NCBI GenBank assembly: GCA_963721725.1
Contig: CAVRLX010000003.1
Coordinates: 62,001-126,000, forward strand
Direction: 5' to 3'
From: RI-153 sp963721725
Lineage (GTDB): Bacteria > Chloroflexota > Anaerolineae > Caldilineales > Caldilineaceae
DNA: 64,000 nucleotides
A program made the translations under genes and the position numbers. Below are positions 25,845 to 34,301 of this stretch, piece by piece (positions within the stretch are counted from its first letter, which is position 1; every line of letters starts with the position of its first letter). The notes under the pieces were generated by a model, which was not told the DNA's origin, searched no databases, and was given only the letters and a program-made list of their open reading frames with translations.

Positions 25845-26984
25845 CTAGGGCAGGCTCACCTGATCACCGGGGCGAAGGTCGCGTCCGGCAAGAGCGGAGT
25901 TGGCAGCACGCAGCTCGGCTTCTGTGAACCCGGATTTGGCGGCAAGCGTGGCCCAGTTTTCGCCCTCTAAAACCACATAGACGATCTTCGGTTCAGGCAG
26001 GGTAATCTGGATGCGGCTAGAGGAACCGTCGCCGGGTGCGCTTTCTGTGCTGGCTGCGGGCGTAACCGGCGCTTGGGTGGGGACAACCTCGGCTTGCGTT
26101 GCGCTGTCCGCGGCGGGCGGTGTTTCGGCCTCATCCTCGCCAGTCCGAATATCGGGTGGGGTGGGACGAGCATTGGCCGGAATCAGCATCTGATCGGAGA
26201 CCCGAAGCGCCTGTCCGCGCGCCGTCCACAGCCGTGGGTTCATTGTGCGCAATTGGGCAAAGTTCAACCCATACGCGGCAGCAATCCCAAACCAAGTCTC
26301 CCCTGGGCGAACAGTGTAGACAATCATGCCAGATGGAACACTGGTGACGCGGATCGGCGCACCCGGTCCGGTGCTGGCGGGTGAATCGGGCGAGGCCGTG
26401 CTGGTTGTGGTCTCGGCGCTTGGCTCCTCAGTCACTGCGCCAGCAGCCACAGCCTGGGTACTGGGGATCTTCACTTCATCGCCCGTGCGCAAATAGGTAC
26501 CACGGCGTCTCCACAACTCGGCATTGTCCAGGCGCAGGTCATAAAACGAAACGCCAAACTGTTGGCTGATTTTATACCAGGAATCTCCCCGCTGAACAGT
26601 GTAGACCTGGGCATCGGGCAGGGTAGGAGCGGGCAGCCCTGGAATGATGATCTCGTCGCCCGGCTGGATCACCGCGCCACGCAGTTTCCAGAGTTCAGCG
26701 TTGGCCTCGCGCAATGCCTCATAACTCACGCCAAAGCGCTGGGCAATCCACGTCCAATAGTCGCCAGGGCACACTGTATAGATATAGGCGTTGGGGTCAG
26801 TCACAATATAGGGCTGGCGTGTCGGCCCTGTGGTCGATGGATCGGCCTGTTGCGCGGGCAGGGAGGGCTGCATAGCGGCATAAGTGTATGTCGGCAGCAG
26901 AAGAAATGCGGCGATCAACACAACACAGAGAGGTAGTGTAAACCAAGTCCAACGTTTTCGGATCAAAAAAAGGGAGGGATACAT
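25845..26984 (-). CDS. Membrane-anchored protein with four LysM repeats
   Basis: The protein has 379 residues. A signal anchor (about residues 14-37) is followed by four LysM units with the pattern YxVxPGDxWxxIAxxFGVSYxxLRxANxxLW. The first three end in PGDEIIIPG-like turns and the last ends at the C-terminus (LRPGDQVSLP). Ser/Thr/Pro/Ala-rich linkers separate repeats two to four. LysM binds peptidoglycan-type glycans. No catalytic domain is present, so the protein is probably a cell-envelope adaptor. ATG 26984 is favoured over the GTG two codons earlier by the position of AGGAG. Confidence 0.9.
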   Translation of the reverse strand: MYPSLFLIRKRWTWFTLPLCVVLIAAFLLLPTYTYAAMQPSLPAQQADPSTTGPTRQPYIVTDPNAYIYTVCPGDYWTWIAQRFGVSYEALREANAELWKLRGAVIQPGDEIIIPGLPAPTLPDAQVYTVQRGDSWYKISQQFGVSFYDLRLDNAELWRRRGTYLRTGDEVKIPSTQAVAAGAVTEEPSAETTTSTASPDSPASTGPGAPIRVTSVPSGMIVYTVRPGETWFGIAAAYGLNFAQLRTMNPRLWTARGQALRVSDQMLIPANARPTPPDIRTGEDEAETPPAADSATQAEVVPTQAPVTPAASTESAPGDGSSSRIQITLPEPKIVYVVLEGENWATLAAKSGFTEAELRAANSALAGRDLRPGDQVSLP

Positions 26985-27076
26985 CTCCACGTCTCCTCTC
27001 GCGGGGTAGACCTACATGCAATTGAGCCACTCTCTATAGTGTGCATCATTTTGGGTGGAACGGCAACCCCCATCTT

Positions 27077-28204
27077 TTAGAAAGTGCTTGTGATTGTCTG
27101 ACTTTCTCCTGTGTGGGCGGCGAGCAGGGCTTTTTCGATGATCTCCACCCCATGGCGAGCCTGCTCGCCTGTGGCGCGAGGTGCGCGATCCTCACTAATC
27201 GCGTCAACCAGATCCATGATATCGGCGTAGACGTGCTGTTCCTCAATATAGACATGTTCGCCCTGAATGGCGGGTTGGTCGGTAAGGTCGGCGCTGTACT
27301 CGCCTGCACCGCTGCCGCCTGTCACCTCAAAGGCCACGGGATAGCCGCTTTCGTTGTGAACCTCGGTGATCTCCAACACGCCAGCCGTGCCATACAGACT
27401 CACGCCGCCCCAGGGGACGCGCCGACTGCCACGCACATTGGACCCCGTGGCAACGCCCAGCGTGCCAGAGACAAACTCCATGAGCACCAGATTGTTGTCG
27501 TTGATCTGCACAGGGATGCTCTTGCCCCGCCACGTGCGTTCGGGGGCCACTTTGTTTGCCAGCGCAGTCACCCGGCGCACCGGCCCCAGCAGACTTGTGA
27601 TCAACTGGAAAGCGTAGATGGTGACATCGGGCAAGGGACCGCCGCCGCGTTGGTAATACCAGGTGGGATCGATGGCCGAGAGCGTGCCATCGCCGCCGCG
27701 GATCGGCTCGTGTTCGTGGCCGAAGCCCATGGTATAGGTATAAGCGATGCCCACATGGCCCAGCGCGCCATCGTCCACAAGCTGGCGCATGTGCGCTGTG
27801 GTGGGGAAGAGTTCATAGCCCGGTGCGGCGGCCAGTTTGACGCCTGCCCGATCTCGCGCAGCCAATAGCTGATTGGCCTGCGCCAATGTCTCCGTCATGG
27901 CCTTTTGCACGTAGACATGCTTGCCCGCTGCAATCGCGGCCAGGGCGTTGTCGAAGTGGTAGGGGATGGGCGTGATCACCAGCACAAGATCGAGATCGGT
28001 CCCGGCCAACATGGCGTCAATGGTGGTGTAGTGGGCGGGGACGTTGAACTGTTGGGCAGTTTCGCGGGCGTGCTCTTCGACCACATCGGTCACGGCGACC
28101 AGTTGGATTTTTTGGCGGGCGTCGTCCTGGCTGAGGTGGGGCAGCACGCCGCGCTGCGAAAGGCTGCCACAGCCAACAAGCCCGGCACGGATGGGAGTGG
28201 ACAT
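27077..28204 (-). CDS. Gfo/Idh/MocA-family oxidoreductase 1
   Basis: The protein has 375 residues. The Rossmann domain starts IRAGLVGCGSLSQRG. The usual EKP motif is replaced by VQKAMTET, which keeps the functional lysine but not the proline. The C-terminal alpha/beta domain includes GGGPLPDVTIYAFQLITSLLGPV, matching the D-x3-H-like helix position in altered form (DVTIYA instead of DxGxH). Members oxidise or reduce sugars, inositols or related compounds with NAD(P). Altered residues leave the reaction uncertain. It is divergent from a small toxin-antitoxin-like pair. Confidence 0.88.
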   Translation of the reverse strand: MSTPIRAGLVGCGSLSQRGVLPHLSQDDARQKIQLVAVTDVVEEHARETAQQFNVPAHYTTIDAMLAGTDLDLVLVITPIPYHFDNALAAIAAGKHVYVQKAMTETLAQANQLLAARDRAGVKLAAAPGYELFPTTAHMRQLVDDGALGHVGIAYTYTMGFGHEHEPIRGGDGTLSAIDPTWYYQRGGGPLPDVTIYAFQLITSLLGPVRRVTALANKVAPERTWRGKSIPVQINDNNLVLMEFVSGTLGVATGSNVRGSRRVPWGGVSLYGTAGVLEITEVHNESGYPVAFEVTGGSGAGEYSADLTDQPAIQGEHVYIEEQHVYADIMDLVDAISEDRAPRATGEQARHGVEIIEKALLAAHTGESQTITSTF

Positions 28205-28294
28205 GGATTTCCTCTTTCGGTTTGGTTGGGCGAAGGTGTGGTATATTTGGATAAACCGTTCGTGTTACTGCAATACAGTGGCGAGGAACTGAGC

Positions 28295-28606
28295 ATGGAT
28301 ACAACTGTAACAGAGAGCGTAGAGGCAAGTGCCCGACGACTCTTTCCTCACTTGAACCGGGACCAGGTTTTGGCAGAGTTGCTCTTAGACCGTGCAAAAA
28401 GAAATCTAATTAAATATCAAACACTCTCGCGACAGTTTTCGACGAAGTACGAACAAGATTTTGAAACTTTCCGCAAAGTAATTCTAACCGAAGAAGTTTC
28501 TTTTGAGATCGAACAAGACTACTTTGACTGGGAAATGGCCGTTACCGGCGCAGCCGATATGCAGGTTGAAATCAATCGTCTTAATGAACTATTAACGCCA
28601 CAATGA
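28295..28606 (+). CDS. Small helical protein, probable antitoxin partner of the TumE-like protein
   Basis: The protein has 103 residues, predicted almost wholly helical, with DQVLAELLLDRAKRNLIKYQTL and a C-terminal acidic, hydrophobic stretch EEVSFEIEQDYFDWEMAVTG. GAGGA lies seven bases before ATG 28295. The stop overlaps the next start (ATGA). This arrangement, together with the partner's family, suggests an antitoxin. I do not recognise a DNA-binding motif. AT-richer codon use than its neighbours hints at transfer. Confidence 0.6.
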   Translation: MDTTVTESVEASARRLFPHLNRDQVLAELLLDRAKRNLIKYQTLSRQFSTKYEQDFETFRKVILTEEVSFEIEQDYFDWEMAVTGAADMQVEINRLNELLTPQ

Positions 28607-28956
28607 GAGTGGCGGAACTGTTGGCAGCGCTCGAACACGAAATCTCTCGTCGAGTCTACATTTACAGAATGGAGATTCTCGAACAAACATCCAGTCTTGT
28701 AAAGTTGAGGCTGCTTATCTCGCGTGATCTGTTCGTACAAATTTATCGAAATGACCGTTTCAATACGACCAATCTAGCTTTAATTTATAGCGAACAACGC
28801 AAGTATGCACGAGATCAAATTAATGGGGTCTGGCACCGACACCCAGCAAACGACCCTATGCGGCACGATACAAGTCCCGACGGTCGCCATGAAGTCAGCT
28901 TATCCCAATTTTTAGACGAAATTGAAGAGGTTTTGTCCGATTTGGGATTGCCATAA
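28603..28956 (+). CDS. DUF6516/TumE-like toxin-family protein
   Basis: The protein has 117 residues. The beta-rich first half (YIYRMEILEQTSSLVKLRLL and LFVQIYRN) is followed by YSEQRKYARDQINGVWHRHP and a C-terminal helix FLDEIEEVLSDLGL. This is the layout of the TumE/DUF6516 toxin-antitoxin family as I know it (RY... FxxDNxxxxWHxHP). The four-base overlap with the upstream helical protein supports a two-gene module. The assignment rests on pattern recognition only and should be treated as probable. Confidence 0.6.
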   Translation: MRVAELLAALEHEISRRVYIYRMEILEQTSSLVKLRLLISRDLFVQIYRNDRFNTTNLALIYSEQRKYARDQINGVWHRHPANDPMRHDTSPDGRHEVSLSQFLDEIEEVLSDLGLP

Positions 28957-28972
28957 TCGTAGTCGTCTCTTT

Positions 28973-30235
28973 TCAAAACCGGCTCTCCACCGCCAACGTC
29001 CGCCCCGTCTGCGCCGACTCTGCGGCTTTCTCCAAAATCTCCACCACGTGTAGCGCATGCGCCAGCGACAGAACGGGCGGCGTGCCGTGCTGAATGCAAT
29101 CCACCAGATGTTCGATACCCAACAAATGATCCGGTCCGGCGGCGCGTCCGTTGGGGGCAAGTTTCACCGCTTCCCAGCCTTGACCCCGACGTAAAATTTC
29201 CACAGGCGCGGAAACATCAATCACATTCAGGGCAAGCGTTCCCGCCAGCCCGCGTAGCTCCACCTGCGGCACGCGTGTATCGCGCACACAGTTGCTGGCC
29301 TCCACAAACCCTAGCCGCTGGATCAATCCGGCATCCGCCCCACACTGCGCCTGGCGGATAGGAAGCTCTCGGCTGGCGTCGGCCCAGATGTGCGCGCGGG
29401 TGGAGATTACAAAACGCTCCCAATACAGACCCGCCGCCGCGCCCAGCCCACCGCCCACCACAATTGCCGCCGGGTCGAGCACGTTGACCAGCCAGCCCAC
29501 GGCCATGCCCAGCGCATCCCCGCCGCTGCCCACCACGTCCACTGCCACAGGATCGCCCGCCTCCACGGCGGCTAACAGATCCTCGCCGTGGTGCAGATCG
29601 GCTCCGGTGGCGGCATAATAGCGGGCCACCAACGCTGGCCCTGACGCGTATTCTTCCAGCACAAAATGCACGTTTTTGCCTGTGGTCACATCGGGAACCG
29701 TCAGCGCACCCGTCGCCAGCACCAGCGCATTGCCACGTGCCCCGGCAAAGGGTCGCCCCGCCTGGACCAGACATGAACTAATACCCGTGCCCACGGTGAC
29801 ATAGACAAACGGATCGGCGTTTTGGCCTGCGCCATACTGTGCCTCGGCCAGCGCCGCCGCCCGCACGTCTGCTTCCACCACCGTGGGGAGCCGTTGGGCG
29901 AACGCCGCTTGCACGGCCAGACCCTGCCATTTCACTGTATAGGCGCTGGTGACATTGCCCCAAGCATCGACCAGTTCACAGACGCCCACACCGATACCGG
30001 TGATCTCAAGCGATTGCTGCCTAGCCTCAGCCAGCAACGCCTCAGCCAGGGCCAGCGCCGTGGCAAGCACTGCCGCTCCGCCCCGTTCTGGTTGCGTCGG
30101 CACGGTCCGCTTGGCGACGATCCGCCCCGAACACAGGTCAACCACGCCACCCGCAATCTTGGTGCCGCCCACGTCCAGACCGAGGGCATAGACCTTTGCG
30201 CCTCTGCCTCTTTGCGCCTGTGCGTTAAAATTCAT
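28973..30235 (-). CDS. ROK-family sugar kinase fused to a Gfo/Idh/MocA C-terminal segment
   Basis: Residues about 14-305 form a ROK kinase: ALGLDVGGTKIAGGVVD for ATP phosphate binding, VEADVRAAALAEAQYG, VTVGTGISSCLV, and an end at RQAQCGADAGLI. The ROK zinc motif (CxCGxxGC) is absent. From residue 306 the last 115 residues (FVEASNCVRDTRVPQVEL, VIDVSAPVEIL, HLLGIEHLVDCIQHGTPPVLS, ALHVVEILEKAAESAQTG) match the C-terminal half of MocA-type dehydrogenases without their Rossmann domain. The fusion point is near 29320. The N-terminal residues MNFNAQAQRGRGAK are encoded by an intergenic-type repeat, so the true start may differ. It overlaps the cupin gene by four bases. Confidence 0.8.
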   Translation of the reverse strand: MNFNAQAQRGRGAKVYALGLDVGGTKIAGGVVDLCSGRIVAKRTVPTQPERGGAAVLATALALAEALLAEARQQSLEITGIGVGVCELVDAWGNVTSAYTVKWQGLAVQAAFAQRLPTVVEADVRAAALAEAQYGAGQNADPFVYVTVGTGISSCLVQAGRPFAGARGNALVLATGALTVPDVTTGKNVHFVLEEYASGPALVARYYAATGADLHHGEDLLAAVEAGDPVAVDVVGSGGDALGMAVGWLVNVLDPAAIVVGGGLGAAAGLYWERFVISTRAHIWADASRELPIRQAQCGADAGLIQRLGFVEASNCVRDTRVPQVELRGLAGTLALNVIDVSAPVEILRRGQGWEAVKLAPNGRAAGPDHLLGIEHLVDCIQHGTPPVLSLAHALHVVEILEKAAESAQTGRTLAVESRF

Positions 30236-31089
30236 CTCTTTGCCAGATACCCCGGTGCCACCCCAAACAGGATCGTCACCGGCTGGTCGGTCATGTTGTA
30301 GTATTGGTGCGGCGCGCCTTCGGGGACGAAGAATCCGTCCTGCGCCTGGAGTTCAAACCAGCGTTGACCGTCCTTCTCCGGCGTGTGGAGGTTGGGCGCT
30401 CCTTCCAACACATAGAGACATTCATCGCCGCCGTGGCTCTCCAGATCCGTGTGCTGGCCGGGGCGCAGCAAAATTTTGCCCACGGTCAGGTGATCGGTGG
30501 CGCAGAAAAGCCCAGTCAAGACCTGTTGCTTGGCATCTTCCATGCGCCAGAGCAGATCCGCCGGGCGGATGACATGAATTGTCTCCTCAGTGCGGAGCGC
30601 CGACTGTTCCATGGGCCAGCGCCCCAGCAGATCATCGCGGGTATAGCGCGACTGGGTCAGGTTCGGCTTGGTCTGCGAATACGCGCCAGAGGTCCCTTGC
30701 GACGGTGGCGGCGCGAAATATTCCAGCACGCGCAGAGGCGCCTGGCTGTGGTTAAAGGCATGGTGCCAGGTGTCACGGCGGAAGAAAGCCGCCTCGCCTG
30801 GATGCACGGGATGCACTTCGCCGGTTTGCGGATTACACAGCACCATCACTCCGCTGAGCACGTAGAGCACCTCGTCGGCGGCGAAGATGGTGCGGGCAGA
30901 ATCGGAGTGGCGAAAGGCCCCGCCGGGCGGCAGCCCAAAGAGCAATTGGTGAATCTTGTCTGTGGAGACATAGATCCAGTCGGCCACATGCCCCGCCTCG
31001 TCATCGCCCCACAGGTGGCGGGTGACCGTGGCATAGGGGATATGGGTCGGCTCGGCAAAGGTCGGGCGCGGTGAGGGTTTGTATCCCAT
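30232..31089 (-). CDS. Double-cupin protein
   Basis: The protein has 285 residues with two cupin barrels. The first has DEVLYVLSGVMVLCNPQTGE and WHHAFNHS; the second has GQHTDLESHGGDECLYVLEG and PHQYYN. The second barrel keeps the two-His, Glu metal-binding pattern; the first is less complete. Bicupins near sugar dehydrogenases are often keto-sugar isomerases (KdgF or pectin-degradation type) or binding proteins. Its start overlaps the stop of the preceding dehydrogenase (TAATG), and its stop overlaps the ROK gene, so all three are one operon. Confidence 0.85.
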   Translation of the reverse strand: MGYKPSPRPTFAEPTHIPYATVTRHLWGDDEAGHVADWIYVSTDKIHQLLFGLPPGGAFRHSDSARTIFAADEVLYVLSGVMVLCNPQTGEVHPVHPGEAAFFRRDTWHHAFNHSQAPLRVLEYFAPPPSQGTSGAYSQTKPNLTQSRYTRDDLLGRWPMEQSALRTEETIHVIRPADLLWRMEDAKQQVLTGLFCATDHLTVGKILLRPGQHTDLESHGGDECLYVLEGAPNLHTPEKDGQRWFELQAQDGFFVPEGAPHQYYNMTDQPVTILFGVAPGYLAKR

Positions 31090-32204
31090 TACCGTTGTGT
31101 CCTGTCGTGGATCAGGTGCGCGGCTTCGCTTTCCTGCGCTTGCTGGGCAAAAAATGTGGGCGGCGTAAAGGTGCTTTTGATCTCGCGCGCCTGTCCGTCA
31201 CGCCCGGCAGCCTCGGCAGCCAACATGATTTCCAGGACATGGTAGGCGTGCTCCGGCTGAATTACCGGCTTGTGGCCGTCTTGAATGCACTCGACCAGAT
31301 GGCGCAGACCGTCGGTCCACGGCCAGTTGGGATCGCTCTCCTCGTGGATCTGCCACGCGCCCACCTCATTGCGCCAGAGTTCGTAGCCGTCGGGGTCCCA
31401 GTCGTCGCCCAGCATTTGAATTGTGCCGGCGTCGCCATAGAGTTCAATCGCCGGGCAGCGGTACTTTTGAATCGTGAAGCCCGTAGTCACCACGGCATAG
31501 ACGCCCTCGCCAAAATCAATCAGCACATGGGCGTTGTCCACCGCCTCCACCGCCATCATCTCGTCGTCCACCACCCGCTCTTTGATGGTTGTGCCCGCCA
31601 GCGCCGTCACCCGCCGCGCCGGCCCCAGCAGCCCGGTCAGGCTAACCACGTTGTAGACGCCCAGGTCAAAGAGCGCGCCGCCGCCCTGCCGATAGAACCA
31701 CTGTCCCCAGTTTGGCCCGGCCCAGCCATAGAAGGCCCGCGCCAGCCGGATCTTGCCCAGTTCGCCGCTGTGGATGCGCTGCCAGATGGCCTGATAGGTG
31801 GGGCTGAGCACCACATGCGGCGCGCAGACCAGCAATCCCTTGCTGGTTTTGGCAATCTCCACCAGTTCGGCGGCGGTCTCCAGATCCACCGCCATGGGCT
31901 TTTCCACCAGTACATGCTTGCCCGCCTGCAACGCCTGCTTTGCCAGCGGACCATGTTCGCGGATGGAAGTGGTCACCAACACCAGATCCACATTGGGGTT
32001 ATTGATCACGTCCTGGGGATCGCACGAGAAGTTGGCGCTGCCAAAGCGTTCTTTGAAGAGATCGCCCTGTTCTTCGCGGACGTCGCAGCCCTGGATCACC
32101 TCAACAGCACGCCCTTCGTGCTGCATACGCTTGATCTGGCGCGTGTATGGACCGGACGCCACGCTGCCGTAGCCGATAATGCCAATGCGAATGGGGTGAG
32201 ACAT
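31089..32204 (-). CDS. Gfo/Idh/MocA-family oxidoreductase 2
   Basis: The protein has 371 residues with the canonical IRIGIIGYGSVASGPY nucleotide loop, LVEKPMAV for the catalytic lysine, and GGGALFDLGVYNVVSLTGLLGP in the second domain. The C-terminus HLVECIQDGHKPVIQPEHAYHVLEIMLAA is the segment homologous to the tail fused to the ROK kinase downstream. It probably oxidises a sugar or a sugar derivative with NAD(P). It follows the GntR gene by 115 bases, so regulator, dehydrogenase, cupin and kinase form a likely catabolic unit. Confidence 0.9.
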   Translation of the reverse strand: MSHPIRIGIIGYGSVASGPYTRQIKRMQHEGRAVEVIQGCDVREEQGDLFKERFGSANFSCDPQDVINNPNVDLVLVTTSIREHGPLAKQALQAGKHVLVEKPMAVDLETAAELVEIAKTSKGLLVCAPHVVLSPTYQAIWQRIHSGELGKIRLARAFYGWAGPNWGQWFYRQGGGALFDLGVYNVVSLTGLLGPARRVTALAGTTIKERVVDDEMMAVEAVDNAHVLIDFGEGVYAVVTTGFTIQKYRCPAIELYGDAGTIQMLGDDWDPDGYELWRNEVGAWQIHEESDPNWPWTDGLRHLVECIQDGHKPVIQPEHAYHVLEIMLAAEAAGRDGQAREIKSTFTPPTFFAQQAQESEAAHLIHDRTQR

Positions 32205-32318
32205 AGGATGCCTTTCTGTGAGGAGTGTCTATGCGTGACTATGAGTCCTGGCGTCAGGATTGGAGATTTAGAGATTAGCTTCATTCCCCAATCTCCCCAT
32301 CGCCAATCTCTTTTGCCT

Positions 32319-33107
32319 CTACTTCATGACAATACTCACCGTCGGCGGCGCGCTGGCATGAATGCCGTCGCTGCGTGCGCTCTCCAGGCTAAACTGAAAG
32401 CGGTCGCCGCGGTAGAGGGCTTTGAAATACTCTACGGGTTGATCGTGCCCGGCGAAGGTGACGCCTTGCAGCAACACCATAGACAGGCTGGCAGATGTGC
32501 TGAAATGCGTGCGCTCGTACTCGTTCAGCACCGTCGCTTCAAAGGTCTGGCTGGCCCGCTGCAAACGCAGCCCATAGCGCTCTTCAAGCAGGGTATAAAG
32601 CGACTGCCCCGCCAGATCTTCCGATTCCAGCCCAGGGCAGAGCGCCGACGGCACATAGCTTGTCTCTAAAAGCAGGGGTTGCCCGTCCACAAAACGCAAG
32701 CGCACCACCTTCACGGTCTGGGCGTCGGGCCGCAGCGCCAGCCGTTCGGCCACCCGCTGCGGCGGCGAGACCAGCGCCTGTTCCAGCACGTCCGATGTCA
32801 CCTGCCCGCCCTGCGCCATCATCTCGGCGGTAAAGCCCAAGAGGTTGAGCGCGTTATGGGTCAGCTTGGGTTCGGCCACAAACGTGCCGACGCCCTGTCG
32901 CACCACCAGCACGCCCTCGTTGACCAAATAGGTGATGGCCTGGCGCGCCGTCATGCGGCTGATGCCCACCTGATCGCCCAGATCCCGCTCCGAGGGGAGT
33001 TGGCTGCCCACGGGCAAGTTGCCTGCGCTGATCTGCTCGCGCAGCCATTCGGCTAATTGATAGTAAAGCGGAATCGGGCTGCGGCGATTTAGAGATACGG
33101 TTGTCAT
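32319..33107 (-). CDS. GntR/HutC-family transcriptional regulator (UTRA effector domain)
   Basis: The protein has 262 residues. The winged helix (about 8-75) has IPLYYQLAEWLREQISAG, LPSERDLGDQVGISRMTARQAITYL and VVRQGVGTFVAEP. The UTRA ligand-binding domain (about 95-255) contains GQPLLLETSYVPSALCPGL, which usually senses a phosphorylated sugar or related metabolite. The genes behind it encode a MocA-type dehydrogenase, cupin and sugar kinase, its likely targets. ATG 33107 lacks a strong ribosome site. A GGTATAGACC-type palindrome lies 27 bases upstream. Confidence 0.93.
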   Translation of the reverse strand: MTTVSLNRRSPIPLYYQLAEWLREQISAGNLPVGSQLPSERDLGDQVGISRMTARQAITYLVNEGVLVVRQGVGTFVAEPKLTHNALNLLGFTAEMMAQGGQVTSDVLEQALVSPPQRVAERLALRPDAQTVKVVRLRFVDGQPLLLETSYVPSALCPGLESEDLAGQSLYTLLEERYGLRLQRASQTFEATVLNEYERTHFSTSASLSMVLLQGVTFAGHDQPVEYFKALYRGDRFQFSLESARSDGIHASAPPTVSIVMK

Positions 33108-33133
33108 GGCAGAAGATCGGGAACGGCGGTATT

Positions 33134-33147
33134 GAGGTCTATACCAC
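33134..33147. promoter_or_regulatory. Probable GntR/HutC-type operator
   Basis: GAGGTCTATACCAC contains the palindromic core GGTCTATACC. It resembles the GGTMTAGACC-like sites of NagR/DasR regulators of the same HutC subfamily. Its position just upstream of the regulator gene fits autoregulation. No experimental support is available here. Confidence 0.5.
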
Positions 33148-33194
33148 AAGTGTATTAAGAAATATGGGGATTGTCAAGCGAGATTTTTATCCTT

Positions 33195-34199
33195 CTACAA
33201 GGGTAGCTTTACTCCCATTACCCACAAAGGCTGTTCGCCCACGGCGTAGATCTGATGCGGCGTGAGCGTGCCATCGTCGTTCACGCCATAGGCGGCAAGA
33301 TTACCGGAGTCTTGCCCGGCGGCATAGAGATAGGCACCGTCGGGTGAGAGGCCAAAGGCACGCGGCGTCTTTTCGCTGGGCTGTTGACCCAGGGCTGTGA
33401 GGCGACCCTCCTCGCCAATGGCAAAAATGGCGATGCTGTCATGTCCGCGGTTCGAGACATAGACATAGCGCCCTGATGGGTGCATGTGGATCTGGGCCAC
33501 GGTGTTTTTGCCCTTAAAATCGGCGGGCAGCGTGGAGAGCGTCTCGTGAGGCGTAAGTTGTCCGCTGTCGGCGTTAAAGGCATAGCGGGTGATGCTGTTG
33601 CCGTTTTCGTCGGAGGTGTAGAGCCAATCCGCAGTAGGATGGAAGGCGAAGTGACGTGGCCCTTGTCCTGCTGCGCCGCGGATCTGGGCCGGGTCGTTGG
33701 GGGAAAGCAGGCCCGTTTCGACATCAAAACGAAACTGATAGAGCACGTTGGGATCACAGGTGTGTGGCACAAACGCGAAGCGATTGTTGCGGTCAGTTTG
33801 GATGAAATGGGCGTGCTCGGCAGTGGTGATGGAACAGGTTTGCGCGCCCACAGAACCGTCTTCTTCAAGGGCATGGACGGTCACCTTGCCTGCGCCGTAA
33901 TAGGCAGCCATGAGAAAGCGGCCCGTCCTGTCCGTCGCCAGATAACAAGGATTGGCGTCAAGATCCGCCGTGCCCAGAGGCAGCAGCCCGCCTTCAGATT
34001 GAATGCGAAATGCGCTGATCTGATTGGTGCTGCGCTGCCCGACATAAAGAGTGCGCTGATTTGGATCGACCGCCAGGGGGCCAGGGCCACCGGCCACGGC
34101 TACCTCGCGCCGCTGTGAGAGCGCACCCGTGGCGGGGTCAACGGCGAAGATCAGCAATTTGTCTTCGCCGGAGAGGGTTATATAAAGGTGGGTAGTCAT
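33195..34199 (-). CDS. pgl: Lactonase-family beta-propeller (6-phosphogluconolactonase YbhE type)
   Basis: The protein has 334 residues. Seven propeller blades are visible as repeats of the type LAVDPNQRTLYVGQR, YLATDRTGRFLMAAYY, HFAFHPTADWLYTSDE, MHPSGRYVYVSNRGHDSIAIF and GLSPDGAYLYAAGQDSGNLAAY. The family hydrolyses 6-phosphogluconolactone or related lactones in the cytosol. It follows the putative sugar-dehydrogenase operon in the same direction but reads before it, separated by the GntR promoter region. Related proteins of unknown substrate exist, so the exact lactone is uncertain. Confidence 0.85.
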   Translation of the reverse strand: MTTHLYITLSGEDKLLIFAVDPATGALSQRREVAVAGGPGPLAVDPNQRTLYVGQRSTNQISAFRIQSEGGLLPLGTADLDANPCYLATDRTGRFLMAAYYGAGKVTVHALEEDGSVGAQTCSITTAEHAHFIQTDRNNRFAFVPHTCDPNVLYQFRFDVETGLLSPNDPAQIRGAAGQGPRHFAFHPTADWLYTSDENGNSITRYAFNADSGQLTPHETLSTLPADFKGKNTVAQIHMHPSGRYVYVSNRGHDSIAIFAIGEEGRLTALGQQPSEKTPRAFGLSPDGAYLYAAGQDSGNLAAYGVNDDGTLTPHQIYAVGEQPLWVMGVKLPL

Positions 34200-34218
34200 C
34201 GTGAGAGACCTTTCGCGG

Positions 34219-34251
34219 GATGGACGATGGACGAGAGACGATGGACGAACG
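34219..34251. repeat. Short GATGGACGA tandem repeat
   Basis: Three to four imperfect copies of GATGGACGA-like units lie just upstream of the lactonase start. The same motif type recurs at 40019-40075, 42430-42464 and 63592-63663. Confidence 0.6.
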
Positions 34252-34301
34252 CTGCATGCTGTGAGCGCTCTTCTATCATCTTCTGTCTTTGCAAGGTGGG
34301 G

